A DNA stretch of 64,000 bases from CALKZN01 sp964633815 (GTDB lineage: Bacteria > Pseudomonadota > Gammaproteobacteria > Arenicellales > Arenicellaceae), in assembly GCA_964633815.1 (NCBI GenBank), contig CAZWHW010000006.1, forward strand, positions 1 to 64,000. The letters run 5' to 3'. The position numbers and the translations under genes are program-made. Positions 1 through 8,632 of this stretch are shown piece after piece (within the stretch, counting starts at the first letter, position 1; each line of letters opens with the position of its first letter). Under the pieces are notes generated by a model that saw only the letters and a list, made by a program, of their open reading frames with translations, did no database searches and was not told the DNA's origin.

Positions 1-192
1 CGCAGCAATAATTTCCGCCGACGTTTCTGTTGCCCACGATTCATCTATCGTTAATAAGTTTCTGGTTGTCGGAATCGATGCAATGCGATTAAACATTTTC
101 TCTTTTTTATGGGCCGAAATGTTAGTCGATATCAATAAAAAAAATATCAGAATTCCAATTTTATTCATTGGCTTATACAAGAAAATCTTCAT
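1..192 (-). CDS. N-terminal fragment of a secreted protein, cut by the window edge
   Basis: An open frame runs from an ATG at 192 off the left edge; 64 codons are visible. Residues 9-27 form a signal peptide (basic start, hydrophobic core, cleavage near the SA-H junction). The mature start, with an FNRIASIP stretch followed by TSAEIIAA, resembles the beginning of secreted beta-propeller / phytase-like esterase proteins that begin with an FxRIATFP...AEIVAA pattern. That family call is from memory on a short fragment and is weak. A second in-frame ATG at 168 is an alternative start that would still keep the signal peptide. Confidence 0.45.
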   Translation of the reverse strand, partial: MKIFLYKPMNKIGILIFFLLISTNISAHKKEKMFNRIASIPTTRNLLTIDESWATETSAEIIAA

Positions 193-420
193 ATTTTTTA
201 ATAGTTTAAACTCTTATCATGAAAAATTTTCAAAAGTTTATTGTTCGGCATTAGACTAAGGTCTAAGTGTAAAAATATAAAAAAAGCTATACATTGAATT
301 TGTACTTAATTTAAAAAATATTTTTAAATATTCCTGAATTAAGACAATTTGTTTAATGTAAATACAACAGATATACGTACTATGCAGATGACACTAAAAA
401 CACAACAATAAATATTCGTT

Positions 421-488
421 ACATTTGTTGTTTGTTTATTCCTTTAAATGTTCAAAAATATTTAAAGGAATAAACAAACTATAAATGT
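421..488. repeat. 20-bp perfect inverted repeat in the ABC importer leader
   Basis: Arms at 430-449 and 460-479 are perfectly complementary (20 bp) around a 10-base loop. After a short mismatch the pairing resumes with ACATTT (421-426) against AAATGT (483-488). It ends 50 bases before the binding-protein start codon. It is AT-rich and has no U-run, so it is not an ordinary terminator. It may be an operator, an mRNA-stabilising leader hairpin or the remnant of a small mobile repeat. The rest of the 193-537 gap is AT-rich, with only a short TTAGAC/GTCTAA palindrome at 251-266. Confidence 0.8.
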
Positions 489-537
489 AGTGTAGCTGCA
501 TATGCTCTAGTTGTAATCACTATTAGGAGCGATTTAT

Positions 538-1890
538 ATGAAAAAAAATGATACCAATAAAAGCAGAAGAAACTTCCTTAAAACAGCAACCGCATCTAGT
601 ATCGCGGCCACTGCACCAGCAGGCTTGTTTTATGTAAAAGGCGCTTATGCTGCCGAAGACTTCCGTAACAATCCAAAAGACTCAAGCACTGTAACTTTAG
701 GTTTTAATGTCCCGCAAACAGGTGCTTATGCTGATGAGGGCGCTGATGAACTTCGCGCATTCAAACTAGCAGTAAAACACCTAAATGGTGAAGGCGATGG
801 TGGTCTTTTAAACACTATGAAGCCACTTGCTTTGAAAGGCAATGGCATCCTTGGTAAGAAAGTTGCCTTTGTTACTGGTGATACTCAAACTAAATCTGAC
901 GCAGCTCGTGCTTCAGCAAAACGTATGATTGAGAAAGATGGCGCACTTATGATTAGTGGTGGCTCATCTTCAGGTGTTGCTGTTGCAGTACAAGGCTTGT
1001 GCCAAGAAATGGGCACAATCTTTATGGCTGGCTTAACTCACTCAAATGATACAACTGGTAAAGACAGACGTCGTTATGGTTTCCGTCATTTCTTCAACAC
1101 TGAGATGTCAGGTGCTTCACTTGGTCCAGTACTTGAGAAAGAATTCGGTAAAGAGCGTAGTGCTTACCACTTAACTGCTGACTATACTTGGGGTTGGTCT
1201 CAAGAAGGTTCAATTAAGAAATACACTGAAGCATTAGGTTGGGAAACAAAAGCTGCTGTTAAAACACCACTTGGTGCTGGCGACTTCTCTCAATATATTA
1301 CTCCAGTATTGAACTCAGGTGCTGATGTACTTGTTCTAAACCACTATGGTAAAGACATGGTCAACTCACTAACTCAAGCTGTTCAGTTTGGCCTTCGTGA
1401 TAAGAGCATCAACAACAAAGACTTCCAAATCGTCGTGCCATTGTTCTCTCGTTTGATGGCTCAAGGTGCAGGTGAAAACATCAAAGGCATCTACGGCACA
1501 ACTAATTGGAACTGGTCATTGAAAGATGCAGGCTCACAAGCATTTGTTAAATCTTTCGGTAAAGAATATGGTTTTCCACCTTCACAAGCAGCACATACTT
1601 GCTATGTTCAAACATTGCTATATGCCAATGCATGTGAAACGGCTGGAACTTTCTATCCACCAGAAGTTATTAAAACGTTGGAAGGTTTTAAATTTGATGG
1701 CATGGGTAATGGACCCACAGAATATCGCGCTGAAGATCACCAGTGCTTCAAAGATGTTCTGGTTGTACGTGGCAACCAAAACCCAAGCAGTCAATTTGAC
1801 TTGCTTGACGTTGTTCAAGAAGTTCCTCGTTCACAAGTTGAATATGATTCCGCTGAGTTTGGCGGTGAATTAGGTCCATATAAGGTCTAA
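538..1890 (+). CDS. Tat-exported branched-chain-amino-acid-type ABC substrate-binding protein
   Basis: This 450-residue periplasmic binding protein belongs to the Leu/Ile/Val-type family (type I periplasmic fold). The N-terminus carries a twin-arginine signal (SRRNFLK, residues 9-15), a hydrophobic stretch and an AYA-A cleavage site near residue 38, so it should be exported folded. The ligand is not evident; related systems carry amino acids, urea, amides or aromatic acids. An AGGAG ribosome site lies a few bases before the ATG. It is followed by a terminator and then two permease and two ATPase genes in the same direction, so it is the first gene of the importer operon and probably the most highly expressed. 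The family call is sure; the substrate is unknown. Confidence 0.88.
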   Translation: MKKNDTNKSRRNFLKTATASSIAATAPAGLFYVKGAYAAEDFRNNPKDSSTVTLGFNVPQTGAYADEGADELRAFKLAVKHLNGEGDGGLLNTMKPLALKGNGILGKKVAFVTGDTQTKSDAARASAKRMIEKDGALMISGGSSSGVAVAVQGLCQEMGTIFMAGLTHSNDTTGKDRRRYGFRHFFNTEMSGASLGPVLEKEFGKERSAYHLTADYTWGWSQEGSIKKYTEALGWETKAAVKTPLGAGDFSQYITPVLNSGADVLVLNHYGKDMVNSLTQAVQFGLRDKSINNKDFQIVVPLFSRLMAQGAGENIKGIYGTTNWNWSLKDAGSQAFVKSFGKEYGFPPSQAAHTCYVQTLLYANACETAGTFYPPEVIKTLEGFKFDGMGNGPTEYRAEDHQCFKDVLVVRGNQNPSSQFDLLDVVQEVPRSQVEYDSAEFGGELGPYKV

Positions 1891-1905
1891 TCATTTTCTA
1901 AAGTA

Positions 1906-1943
1906 AGCCTTACCACTTCACTAATAGTGGTAGGGCTTTTTTT
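1906..1943 (+). terminator. intrinsic (read-through) terminator after the binding-protein gene
   Basis: A 12-bp stem (AGCCTTACCACT at 1906-1917 with AGTGGTAGGGCT at 1926-1937, one G-T pair) is followed by seven T. It lies between the binding-protein gene and its permease genes. Partial termination here would give the usual excess of binding protein over membrane components. Confidence 0.85.
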
Positions 1944-2106
1944 GAACTAAGTGAATAACAGCATAGAAATTTAATTGCATTAACTGCTCTTTTTTTAACT
2001 GCTTTATCACCAAGATACTGTAGTAACGCTGTAATTCCCTTCTTTATTTATAAAAATTTTTTTGTTTCGTTGTTTTAATGGAACTGTTAAATGAGAAACT
2101 ATTGTT

Positions 2107-3123
2107 ATGAGTGCTATTCTTATTCAGATACTAAATGGCCTTGATAAAGGTGCCGCATACGCATTGATTGCGCTTGGCTTAACCTTGGCCTTTGGAACCC
2201 TAGGCATCGTCAACTTCGCTCACGGCGCATTGTTTATGTTAGGTGCTTTTTGTGCCGTGACATTTTCAAAAATCATCTCTTATTCAAAGCAAGTCAAAGA
2301 CGAAAGTGTCACAATTTTTGATGCTTACAAAGAAACACCTTATCTAGAAATATGGTGGGGAGATTTTGGCTCTTTAATTGTCGACTTTGCAGTGCCTTTA
2401 TCCATCTTACTTGCAATACCTATGATGATTCTAATTGGCATCATCATGGAAAGAGGCTTAATCAAACACTTTTATAAACGCACTCATGCGGAACAAATTT
2501 TAGTAACATTTGGCTTGGCTATTGTCATCCAAGAAATCGTTAAACACTTCTTTGGTGCAAACCCAATTCCTACTCCTGCGCCAGAAATCGTCTCAGGAAG
2601 TGCTGCAGTCGGCAGTTTTATTGGATTAAGTGATAACTTAGTTTACCCTTGGTGGCGAATAATCTACATTGTATTTTCAGGCATAATCATATTTTCAGTA
2701 TTTGCATTTTTGCAATTCACAACCTTTGGGATGGTTGTGCGAGCTGGCATGGCAGATAGAGAAACAGTTGGCCTGCTCGGCATCAACATTCAAAAAAGAT
2801 TTACTATCGTTTTTGCGATAGCAGCCACGGTGGCTGGTCTTGCCGGAGTGATGTACTCACCTATTCTCCCACCAGATTACCATATGGGCATGGATTTTCT
2901 CGTGCTGTCCTTTGTCGTTGTTGTTGTTGGCGGCATGGGTTCTTTGCCTGGTGCTGTTGCGGCTGGTTTCTTACTCGGAATCTTACAATCGTTCGCTTCC
3001 ATGAATGAAGTAAAATCGATTCTTCCTGGCATTGATCAGATTATTATTTATCTAGTTGCTGTTGTAATCCTGCTCTTAAGACCGCGTGGTTTAATGGGGC
3101 GTGAAGGCGTTTTTGAGGATTAA
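2107..3123 (+). CDS. branched-chain-amino-acid-type ABC permease (LivH family)
   Basis: A 338-residue integral membrane protein with the LivH/UrtB hallmarks: an N-terminal ILNGLDKGAAYALIALGLTL segment, the GIVNFAHG motif, a GRETVGLLGIN-like cytoplasmic loop (here DRETVGLLGIN) and GGMGSLPGAVAAGFLLG near the C-terminus. About eight membrane spans are visible. An insertion of about 30 polar residues follows the first spans (residues 57-87), making it longer than E. coli LivH. It forms the transmembrane pore with the next permease and works with the two downstream ATPases. Confidence 0.9.
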   Translation: MSAILIQILNGLDKGAAYALIALGLTLAFGTLGIVNFAHGALFMLGAFCAVTFSKIISYSKQVKDESVTIFDAYKETPYLEIWWGDFGSLIVDFAVPLSILLAIPMMILIGIIMERGLIKHFYKRTHAEQILVTFGLAIVIQEIVKHFFGANPIPTPAPEIVSGSAAVGSFIGLSDNLVYPWWRIIYIVFSGIIIFSVFAFLQFTTFGMVVRAGMADRETVGLLGINIQKRFTIVFAIAATVAGLAGVMYSPILPPDYHMGMDFLVLSFVVVVVGGMGSLPGAVAAGFLLGILQSFASMNEVKSILPGIDQIIIYLVAVVILLLRPRGLMGREGVFED

Positions 3124-3127
3124 TCTA

Positions 3128-4315
3128 ATGAAAAATATATTTAAAAACAATCTGTCTATCATGCTGGTATTTTCAGCTGTTGTCTTAACAGCACCTATTT
3201 GGTTAACACCTTTTGGTGCAAACTACCCTGATTTGCTACAAAAATTCGCTATCTTTGGCTTATTTGCAATCGGCTTTAATATTTTATTTGGACTGACTGG
3301 ATACTTATCCTTTGGCCATGCAGCCTTTCTAGGTGTGGGCTCATACACTGCTGTTTGGTCTTTAAAACTATTATCCATGAATGTTTTCATGAGTATTATT
3401 TTAGGCACCATCATCTCCGGTTTATTTGCACTGGTTATCGGCTTTGTAAGCTTGCGCCGTTCAGGGATTTACTTCTCAATATTAACCCTAGCATTTGCGC
3501 AAATGTCTTATTCATTAGCCTATTCAGTGTTAACTCCAATCACCAATGGTGAAACTGGCTTGCAAATAGCAGCGGATGACCCTCGCTATATAGACAGCTT
3601 AATAGGCATAGCCCAACAAGGTGACGCAATTCCATCAACCAACTTTTTTGGCATTTTATTGAAATCGTGGGATGGTTATTTTGGTTTTTACTTTGCTGCT
3701 GTGGTGCTCATTATTGGCTTCTATCTTTCCTTGAAAGTCTTTCGTTCACCGTTTGGTTTAAAACTACGTGCTATCAAATCGAACCAAACCAGAATGACTT
3801 ATACAGGCTTTAATACTAAACCATATTTATTATCAGCTTTTGTTATCTCAGGCATGTATGCCGGTTTAGCTGGCTCACTAATGGTTGCCATTGATCCACT
3901 TGCAGGTGCTGAGCGTATGCAATGGACGGCTTCAGGTGAAGTCGTATTAATGACAATTTTGGGTGGTGTTGGTACTTTAATTGGGCCGATGCTGGGCGCA
4001 GTCATCATCAAATATTCTGAAAATATTTTTTCTGCATTGAATAACTCTGAATTAGTTCAGATGTTCAACATATTGCCTACGTTCATGCAAAACGCTACAG
4101 TATTCATCGTGGAACCATTTGTTGGTAAAGGCTGGCACTTGACTCTGGGTGCGATGTTCATGCTAGTTGTTATTTTTCTACCCGGTGGCGTGATGGAAGG
4201 CGTGAGCAAATTAAGCGCATTCTTTAAACGTAAATTTGGCAAAGCCACACCTACAGAAAGCAATATTGATATATCTGTCGCAGAACAAAACACTATGCGA
4301 AAAGGAGGAGAATAA
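3128..4315 (+). CDS. branched-chain-amino-acid-type ABC permease (LivM family)
   Basis: This is the second permease of the importer, 395 residues from the ATG at 3128. That ATG is preceded by GAGGAT and lies five bases after the previous stop; upstream in-frame codons would only overlap the previous gene. LivM features are FNILFGLTGYLSFGHAAFLGVG near residue 50, SLRRSGIYFSILTLAFAQ and, towards the end, EVVLMTILGGVGTLIGPMLGA. A polar C-terminal tail of about 30 residues follows the last span. Its stop codon overlaps the next gene's start (TAATG), indicating translational coupling. Confidence 0.9.
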   Translation: MKNIFKNNLSIMLVFSAVVLTAPIWLTPFGANYPDLLQKFAIFGLFAIGFNILFGLTGYLSFGHAAFLGVGSYTAVWSLKLLSMNVFMSIILGTIISGLFALVIGFVSLRRSGIYFSILTLAFAQMSYSLAYSVLTPITNGETGLQIAADDPRYIDSLIGIAQQGDAIPSTNFFGILLKSWDGYFGFYFAAVVLIIGFYLSLKVFRSPFGLKLRAIKSNQTRMTYTGFNTKPYLLSAFVISGMYAGLAGSLMVAIDPLAGAERMQWTASGEVVLMTILGGVGTLIGPMLGAVIIKYSENIFSALNNSELVQMFNILPTFMQNATVFIVEPFVGKGWHLTLGAMFMLVVIFLPGGVMEGVSKLSAFFKRKFGKATPTESNIDISVAEQNTMRKGGE

Positions 4316-5076
4316 TGTCAAACATTCTTGAAATTAAAGGCGTTAATAAGACCTTTGGCGGACTCCACGCTCTTTCAGATGTCAACCTAGAAGTTAAACA
4401 TGGCGAAACACATGCCATTATTGGCCCTAATGGTGCTGGCAAATCAACTCTTTTAAATTGCTGCATTGGCAAACTAATTCCAGACAATGGAACGGTGACA
4501 TTCAATGGCAACAACATGATTGGTGTTGATGCCCACAATATCAACCATGCTGGCATGGTTCGAGTTTTCCAAACACCTGAAATTTTCCCTGAGCTAAGTT
4601 TGCTGGATAATGTCATGATTCCAGCACTCGCAAAGCGTGATGGCATATTCAAGTTCAATCCTTTTAGTGACATTTTTAAGGAAAAAGAAATCAAAGAAAA
4701 ATCTATGTCTATATTAGCTGAATTTGGCTTAGATACTTTTGCAGAACAAAATGCTGGCAGCATGTCGCGAGGAAACAAGCGCCGTTTAGAGCTAGCCATG
4801 GGATTGATTCAACAACCTAAACTGTTATTGCTCGACGAACCAACCGCAGGCATGGCAAGACTAGACACAAACAATACTATAGATTTGTTGAAAGAAGGCA
4901 AAATGCGTGAAATGACAAAGGTCATCATTGAACATGATATGCATGTTGTTTTTAGTTTAGCCGATCGCATTAGCGTTTTAGCACATGGCCACATCATCGC
5001 AACAGGTACACCAGAAGAAATCAAAAATGACCCAAAAGTTAAAGAAGCATATCTAGGAGAAGAAGGTCATGAATAA
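4315..5076 (+). CDS. branched-chain-amino-acid-type ABC ATPase (LivG family)
   Basis: A 253-residue ATP-binding subunit. Walker A is GPNGAGKST (around residue 38) and Walker B is LLLLDEPTAGM. The signature loop is MSRGNKRRLELAMGL rather than the usual LSxGQ/E, a modest variation seen in this branch, and the switch histidine is in EHDMHVVF. It has the LivG-type insertion between Walker A and the signature and a C-terminal YLGE ending. A strong AGGAGGAG ribosome site sits at the end of the previous gene. Confidence 0.9.
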   Translation: MSNILEIKGVNKTFGGLHALSDVNLEVKHGETHAIIGPNGAGKSTLLNCCIGKLIPDNGTVTFNGNNMIGVDAHNINHAGMVRVFQTPEIFPELSLLDNVMIPALAKRDGIFKFNPFSDIFKEKEIKEKSMSILAEFGLDTFAEQNAGSMSRGNKRRLELAMGLIQQPKLLLLDEPTAGMARLDTNNTIDLLKEGKMREMTKVIIEHDMHVVFSLADRISVLAHGHIIATGTPEEIKNDPKVKEAYLGEEGHE

Positions 5077-5827
5077 TCAAATTGATCAAGATGCTGCAGC
5101 AGCAGTTAATCAAGAGACTAAAAAATCATTCTTTTCTTGCTCAGACATACATTCCTATTACGGCGAAAGCTATATTGTTCAAGGCGTCACCTTCAATATT
5201 AATGAAGGTGAAATTATCGCCTTGTTAGGCAGAAATGGTGCTGGAAAAACGTCCACGCTGCGCTCAATTGCCCGCATGGATGATCCCGCTGTTCAAGAAG
5301 GTGAGATTTGGCTAGAAGGCAAAGCTTTACATGACATGAAATCTTACGAAGCAGCACAATGTGGTGTTGTATTAGTGCCAGAAGATCGTCGAATCATTCA
5401 AGGCTTAACTGTTCAAGAAAATATTGAACTAGCACAAATTAACCCACCAATTGGTTGGGATATCGAACGAATCTATGAACACTTCCCTCGCCTAAAAGAA
5501 CGAAAAAACCAAATGGGAACAACACTATCTGGTGGTGAGCAACAAATGTTAGCTGTCGCAAGAGCATTGGCTCGTGATATCAAACTTCTATTGCTTGATG
5601 AACCTTATGAAGGATTAGCTCCAGTGATTGTGCAAGAAATTGCCAGCATTGTTGAAGAGATTAAAAAAGAAGGGATAACCACCATTATTGTGGAACAAAA
5701 TGCAGTTGCAGCTTTACGCTTAGCTGATCGCGCATTAATTCTTGATACTGGAAAAATTGTTTTTGATGGCTCTGCCCAAGAAGTACTCGATGATGAACAA
5801 TTACGTCATGAATATTTAGCCATTTAG
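5069..5827 (+). CDS. branched-chain-amino-acid-type ABC ATPase (LivF family)
   Basis: The second ATPase of the importer, 252 residues, overlapping the previous gene by eight bases. Walker A is GRNGAGKTS, the signature is LSGGEQQMLAVARAL, Walker B is LLLLDEPYEGLAP, and the VEQN segment after it is typical of LivF, as is the VPEDRRI motif. An N-terminal extension of about 23 residues precedes the conserved core. It forms a heterodimer with the upstream LivG-like ATPase. Confidence 0.9.
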   Translation: MNNQIDQDAAAAVNQETKKSFFSCSDIHSYYGESYIVQGVTFNINEGEIIALLGRNGAGKTSTLRSIARMDDPAVQEGEIWLEGKALHDMKSYEAAQCGVVLVPEDRRIIQGLTVQENIELAQINPPIGWDIERIYEHFPRLKERKNQMGTTLSGGEQQMLAVARALARDIKLLLLDEPYEGLAPVIVQEIASIVEEIKKEGITTIIVEQNAVAALRLADRALILDTGKIVFDGSAQEVLDDEQLRHEYLAI

Positions 5828-5854
5828 AATCAAATTATCTATCTGCAATATTTA

Positions 5855-5886
5855 AACGAGACCCTGAAATGAGTCTCGTTTTTTTA
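5855..5886 (+). terminator. intrinsic terminator of the ABC importer operon
   Basis: An eight-base perfect stem, AACGAGAC (5855-5862) with GTCTCGTT (5873-5880), is followed directly by a T-run, 28 bases after the last stop codon. Confidence 0.88.
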
Positions 5887-6012
5887 TTTATTGATCATAT
5901 AACGCCTTTAGCATAAGCGCGCTATATGCGCATCCAGCCAAAAGCAATTGCGCCTAAATTAGTTTAAGCTCAGGTTCGCCAACAATTAATAGCCACTACC
6001 GCCGTTTAAAAA

Positions 6013-6036
6013 CTAATAGCGACAACTTGCTATTAG
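6013..6036. repeat. 8-bp inverted repeat
   Basis: CTAATAGC (6013-6020) and GCTATTAG (6029-6036) are perfect complements around an eight-base loop. There is no T-run. It lies in the 478-base gap between the ABC importer and the dienelactone hydrolase gene. Function unknown. Confidence 0.5.
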
Positions 6037-6123
6037 ACTATCAGCACTTTCTTTGTATACGGGTCTTAACCCCCATTCTAGATAACTTAATCGCTAATTC
6101 ATAACGTTTTCTAAGCAATTTTT

Positions 6124-6230
6124 GTCATTAAACTACTTAACCATTGGTCTAATTATATAGTCTTATTATTTATTGAATGCTCATAACAATGTCATTCATG
6201 CAAGATGAATACATTAAGTAGTTTAATGAC
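6124..6230. repeat. 107-bp element bounded by perfect 17-bp inverted repeats
   Basis: Arms at 6124-6140 (GTCATTAAACTACTTAA) and 6214-6230 are exact inverse complements separated by 73 AT-rich bases; the centre also holds ATTCAT/ATGAAT. The size and terminal repeats resemble a miniature inverted-repeat element, but I see no target-site duplication and no second copy in the window. It ends 75 bases before the dienelactone hydrolase start, so a regulatory role is also possible. Confidence 0.6.
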
Positions 6231-6305
6231 CTGTTTACGAAAAAAAATCAATTTGATTAGAATATTTCTCAACCTGATCAATTCAACATAAACAATGAGG
6301 TAGCA

Positions 6306-7118
6306 ATGAAAAAAATCATCTTTATTCTGTTATTAGCTTTTACAGCTGTTTTCTCCCAATCTGCATTTTCTCACGGTCCTGGCGAGGGCCAACTAAAAGG
6401 CTTCGCCCAACCTGTATTCCCTCACGAACACGCTCAGCTAAAAGGCAAAGTGATTGATTACACAGTCGACGGTAAAACCTATGAAGGCTATTTTATCAGC
6501 CCAACAAAAGATGCCCCACTTATTTTGATGATTCACGATTGGGATGGACTTACTGACTATGAAATTAAACGTGCTCATTTGCTCGCCAAACAAGGTTATG
6601 CTGTTTTTGCTGCGGACATGTTTGGCAAAGGTATTCGTCCAACGCAAGTTAAAGATAAAAAGGCACAAACTGGTGCGCTTTATCAAAACCGACCAAAAAT
6701 GCGTGCCCTATTTAATGGCGCTCTAGCCGTTGCCAAAGCCAATGGCGCCAACATTAATAACGCCGTGGCAATGGGTTATTGTTTTGGTGGCACAACTGTA
6801 TTGGAAATGTCTCGCACTGGCATTGATATGAAAGGCTTTGTGAGCTTTCATGGCGGCTTAAAAACCCCTGAAGGACAAGATTACAGCAAATCCAAAGGCA
6901 ACATACTGGTATTCCATGGCAGCGCCGACACAGCCGTCAGCCTTGATGATTTTATTGGTCTGACAAAAGAGTTAGAAGACACTGGCGTGAGCCATGAAAT
7001 GATCACGTATAGTGACGCTCCACATGCCTTCACAGTATTTGGCTCTAAACGCTATCAAAAAGCAGCCGATGAAAAATCATGGCAGCGTTTTAGCAACTTT
7101 TTAAAGGAAACACTTTAA
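6306..7118 (+). CDS. secreted dienelactone hydrolase family protein
   Basis: A 270-residue alpha/beta hydrolase with a cleavable signal peptide (residues 1 to about 22, ending AFS-H), so it is periplasmic or secreted, unlike cytoplasmic dienelactone hydrolases. The triad is visible: nucleophile Cys159 in MGYCFGG, Asp in GSADTAV and His in APHAFTV. It starts seven bases after a GAGG ribosome site. No aromatic-degradation genes are nearby, so the substrate cannot be inferred. It is a single gene, convergent with the next one. Confidence 0.85.
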   Translation: MKKIIFILLLAFTAVFSQSAFSHGPGEGQLKGFAQPVFPHEHAQLKGKVIDYTVDGKTYEGYFISPTKDAPLILMIHDWDGLTDYEIKRAHLLAKQGYAVFAADMFGKGIRPTQVKDKKAQTGALYQNRPKMRALFNGALAVAKANGANINNAVAMGYCFGGTTVLEMSRTGIDMKGFVSFHGGLKTPEGQDYSKSKGNILVFHGSADTAVSLDDFIGLTKELEDTGVSHEMITYSDAPHAFTVFGSKRYQKAADEKSWQRFSNFLKETL

Positions 7119-7211
7119 CAATAGCGCTATTTTCATCTTTACGATGTAATCAATAGTTGAAAGTGTTTACAGCAAATGGAGATTTACTTCTTCATTTGCT
7201 GCGACACATCT

Positions 7212-8312
7212 TTATTCCGCCCGAATAGCGAATGATAACGCTTGGCCTGGCGTTTCCCCCAAACAAAATACTGAATGCCAACAACAATTCATTTCAGTTT
7301 CTTGCGGAAGCAGCAGCACATCACCCGCTTGCAAGTGTCTGCTATGCCCTTGCCTGATCAAATGCTGCACAAATTCAGCTGTTTCATTGATAAGCTGAAT
7401 TAAGGTTTCATTAGCAAAACTTTCTAATTGTTCTGAACAAACTTGCTGATCGCGTGCATAAATCAGTAATGCATCTCGTGCATATTGATCAAGTGTTTCT
7501 GGCCAACTATGTTGTTGGCAGCTTTCTACAAACTTCGTGATCTCATGGATTAATTGCTGTTTCGACAATGCTAACCACAGCGTTTCTCCAGTTAGTTGCG
7601 CATACACGACACCTGCATGACCTCGTTCACGATCATGGTGTAAATAAGCTCCTCCATTAGGTGAATTAAAATAGATAATGCGTTCAACAAATTTAAACGT
7701 ATTACTTCCAATAATATCTTCAAGTTTTTGTTTTAAAATTGAATTTTCTGTTATTAATCGTGATTCTGGAAACACTGCATCAGTCAGTAAAGATGCATAA
7801 TGTTGCCTGTTTTGATCAGCAGCAACATCCTCATGCAAATCAACTCCAAACGAGAAACGAAATCGCAATGATGCATCTTCTTCATAAAATGATAACCACG
7901 AAGCCTTCATCCATAAATCCTCAGCTAGCACTTCATCATTTTTTATCGCATCAAACAAGACAGTTTCAATTTCTTGATCATCGCCCTCATTCATACTTGA
8001 ACCTAAAGACTCAAAATTCTTAGCTAACCGAACTTTGTATGGCTGTTCATCTAACAACTCATCACAGCTATTTTCTGCGGCTAAAACAGCTAAATACAAA
8101 TCTGAAGCCGCACCAATCTCTTGTTGAAAATCACCCACAGAGCAAATATTTGATAAAATACTGGCTTCGCCTTGCTGCCACGCTTGTTGTAACACAAGCG
8201 AACGTAAAGATTGGTAAGTGACATTTTTTTGTGCAAGTGTAACAACACCAAGATCAAATCCACGGCGTTGTAATCTATAAACTGTTTCGTTCATTATTTT
8301 ATTTGACTTCAT
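7212..8312 (-). CDS. cupin/JmjC-like hypothetical protein
   Basis: A 366-residue soluble protein of uncertain function. The central segment NSPNGGAYLHHDRERGHAG contains an HxD-type pair, and a later histidine occurs in CCWHSVFCLGETPG near the C-terminus. Together with the glycine-rich strand pattern this suggests a double-stranded beta-helix (cupin/JmjC-like) metal site, as in 2-oxoglutarate oxygenases. The N-terminal 120 residues are unlike any family I recognise. No signal peptide. Monocistronic; the ATG at 8312 has a second candidate (MNETVY) six codons in. Confidence 0.55.
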   Translation of the reverse strand: MKSNKIMNETVYRLQRRGFDLGVVTLAQKNVTYQSLRSLVLQQAWQQGEASILSNICSVGDFQQEIGAASDLYLAVLAAENSCDELLDEQPYKVRLAKNFESLGSSMNEGDDQEIETVLFDAIKNDEVLAEDLWMKASWLSFYEEDASLRFRFSFGVDLHEDVAADQNRQHYASLLTDAVFPESRLITENSILKQKLEDIIGSNTFKFVERIIYFNSPNGGAYLHHDRERGHAGVVYAQLTGETLWLALSKQQLIHEITKFVESCQQHSWPETLDQYARDALLIYARDQQVCSEQLESFANETLIQLINETAEFVQHLIRQGHSRHLQAGDVLLLPQETEMNCCWHSVFCLGETPGQALSFAIRAE

Positions 8313-8454
8313 CGTTTCTCTATTATTTTAACAACTACGCTATACATCTAGATAGTTTCATTTCAATTCCAGACAAATAAATGATTTTATAAAAAAACAT
8401 TATATTTTTTGGCACTAAAAATGCTTTAATTAGAATTCAATTCACGCATTGCTA

Positions 8455-8496
8455 AATGTTATTCACAAAACCTGTGGATAACTTTTGAATAACATT
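8455..8496. promoter_or_regulatory. DnaA-box hairpin upstream of the ATM1-type exporter
   Basis: AATGTTATTCA (8455-8465) and TGAATAACATT (8486-8496) form a perfect 11-bp inverted repeat. In and across its arms lie TTATTCACA (8459-8467) and, on the other strand, the consensus DnaA box TTATCCACA (8473-8481). A further TTATTCACA is at 8641-8649, just inside the exporter gene. DnaA-box consensus TTATNCACA is established knowledge; binding here is inference. Confidence 0.5.
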
Positions 8497-8528
8497 CAAT
8501 CGCACCTTATATTTATTAGTATTTCAAT

Positions 8529-8551
8529 AAGTGATTAAAATTTAATCACTT
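8529..8551. repeat. 23-base palindrome sharing a 17-base core with 59017-59033
   Basis: An odd-length palindrome whose core TGATTAAAATTTAATCA (8532-8548) recurs exactly at 59017-59033. It lies downstream of the DnaA-box hairpin in both places. The surrounding 8313-8632 gap is very AT-rich. Candidate operator or AT-rich unwinding element. Confidence 0.55.
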
Positions 8552-8632
8552 TTATAAATTTAGACAATCATTTTTTTAATGTTACAAAATTATTAAATTT
8601 AATAATTCACATGACAAAACCTAATAAATATT

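Noticed and set aside
4293..4799. 168-residue open frame on the minus strand
   Set aside because: Antisense shadow of the LivG-type ATPase; no start context.
5890..6000. Integron attC-like site in the GC-richer stretch after the importer operon
   Set aside because: No R' and R'' core triplets and no paired arms of the right layout; no integrase nearby.
7172..7199. GCAAATG/CATTTGC hairpin between the dienelactone hydrolase and cupin-like genes
   Set aside because: Seven-base stem with a 14-base loop and no T-run on either strand; not convincing as a terminator.
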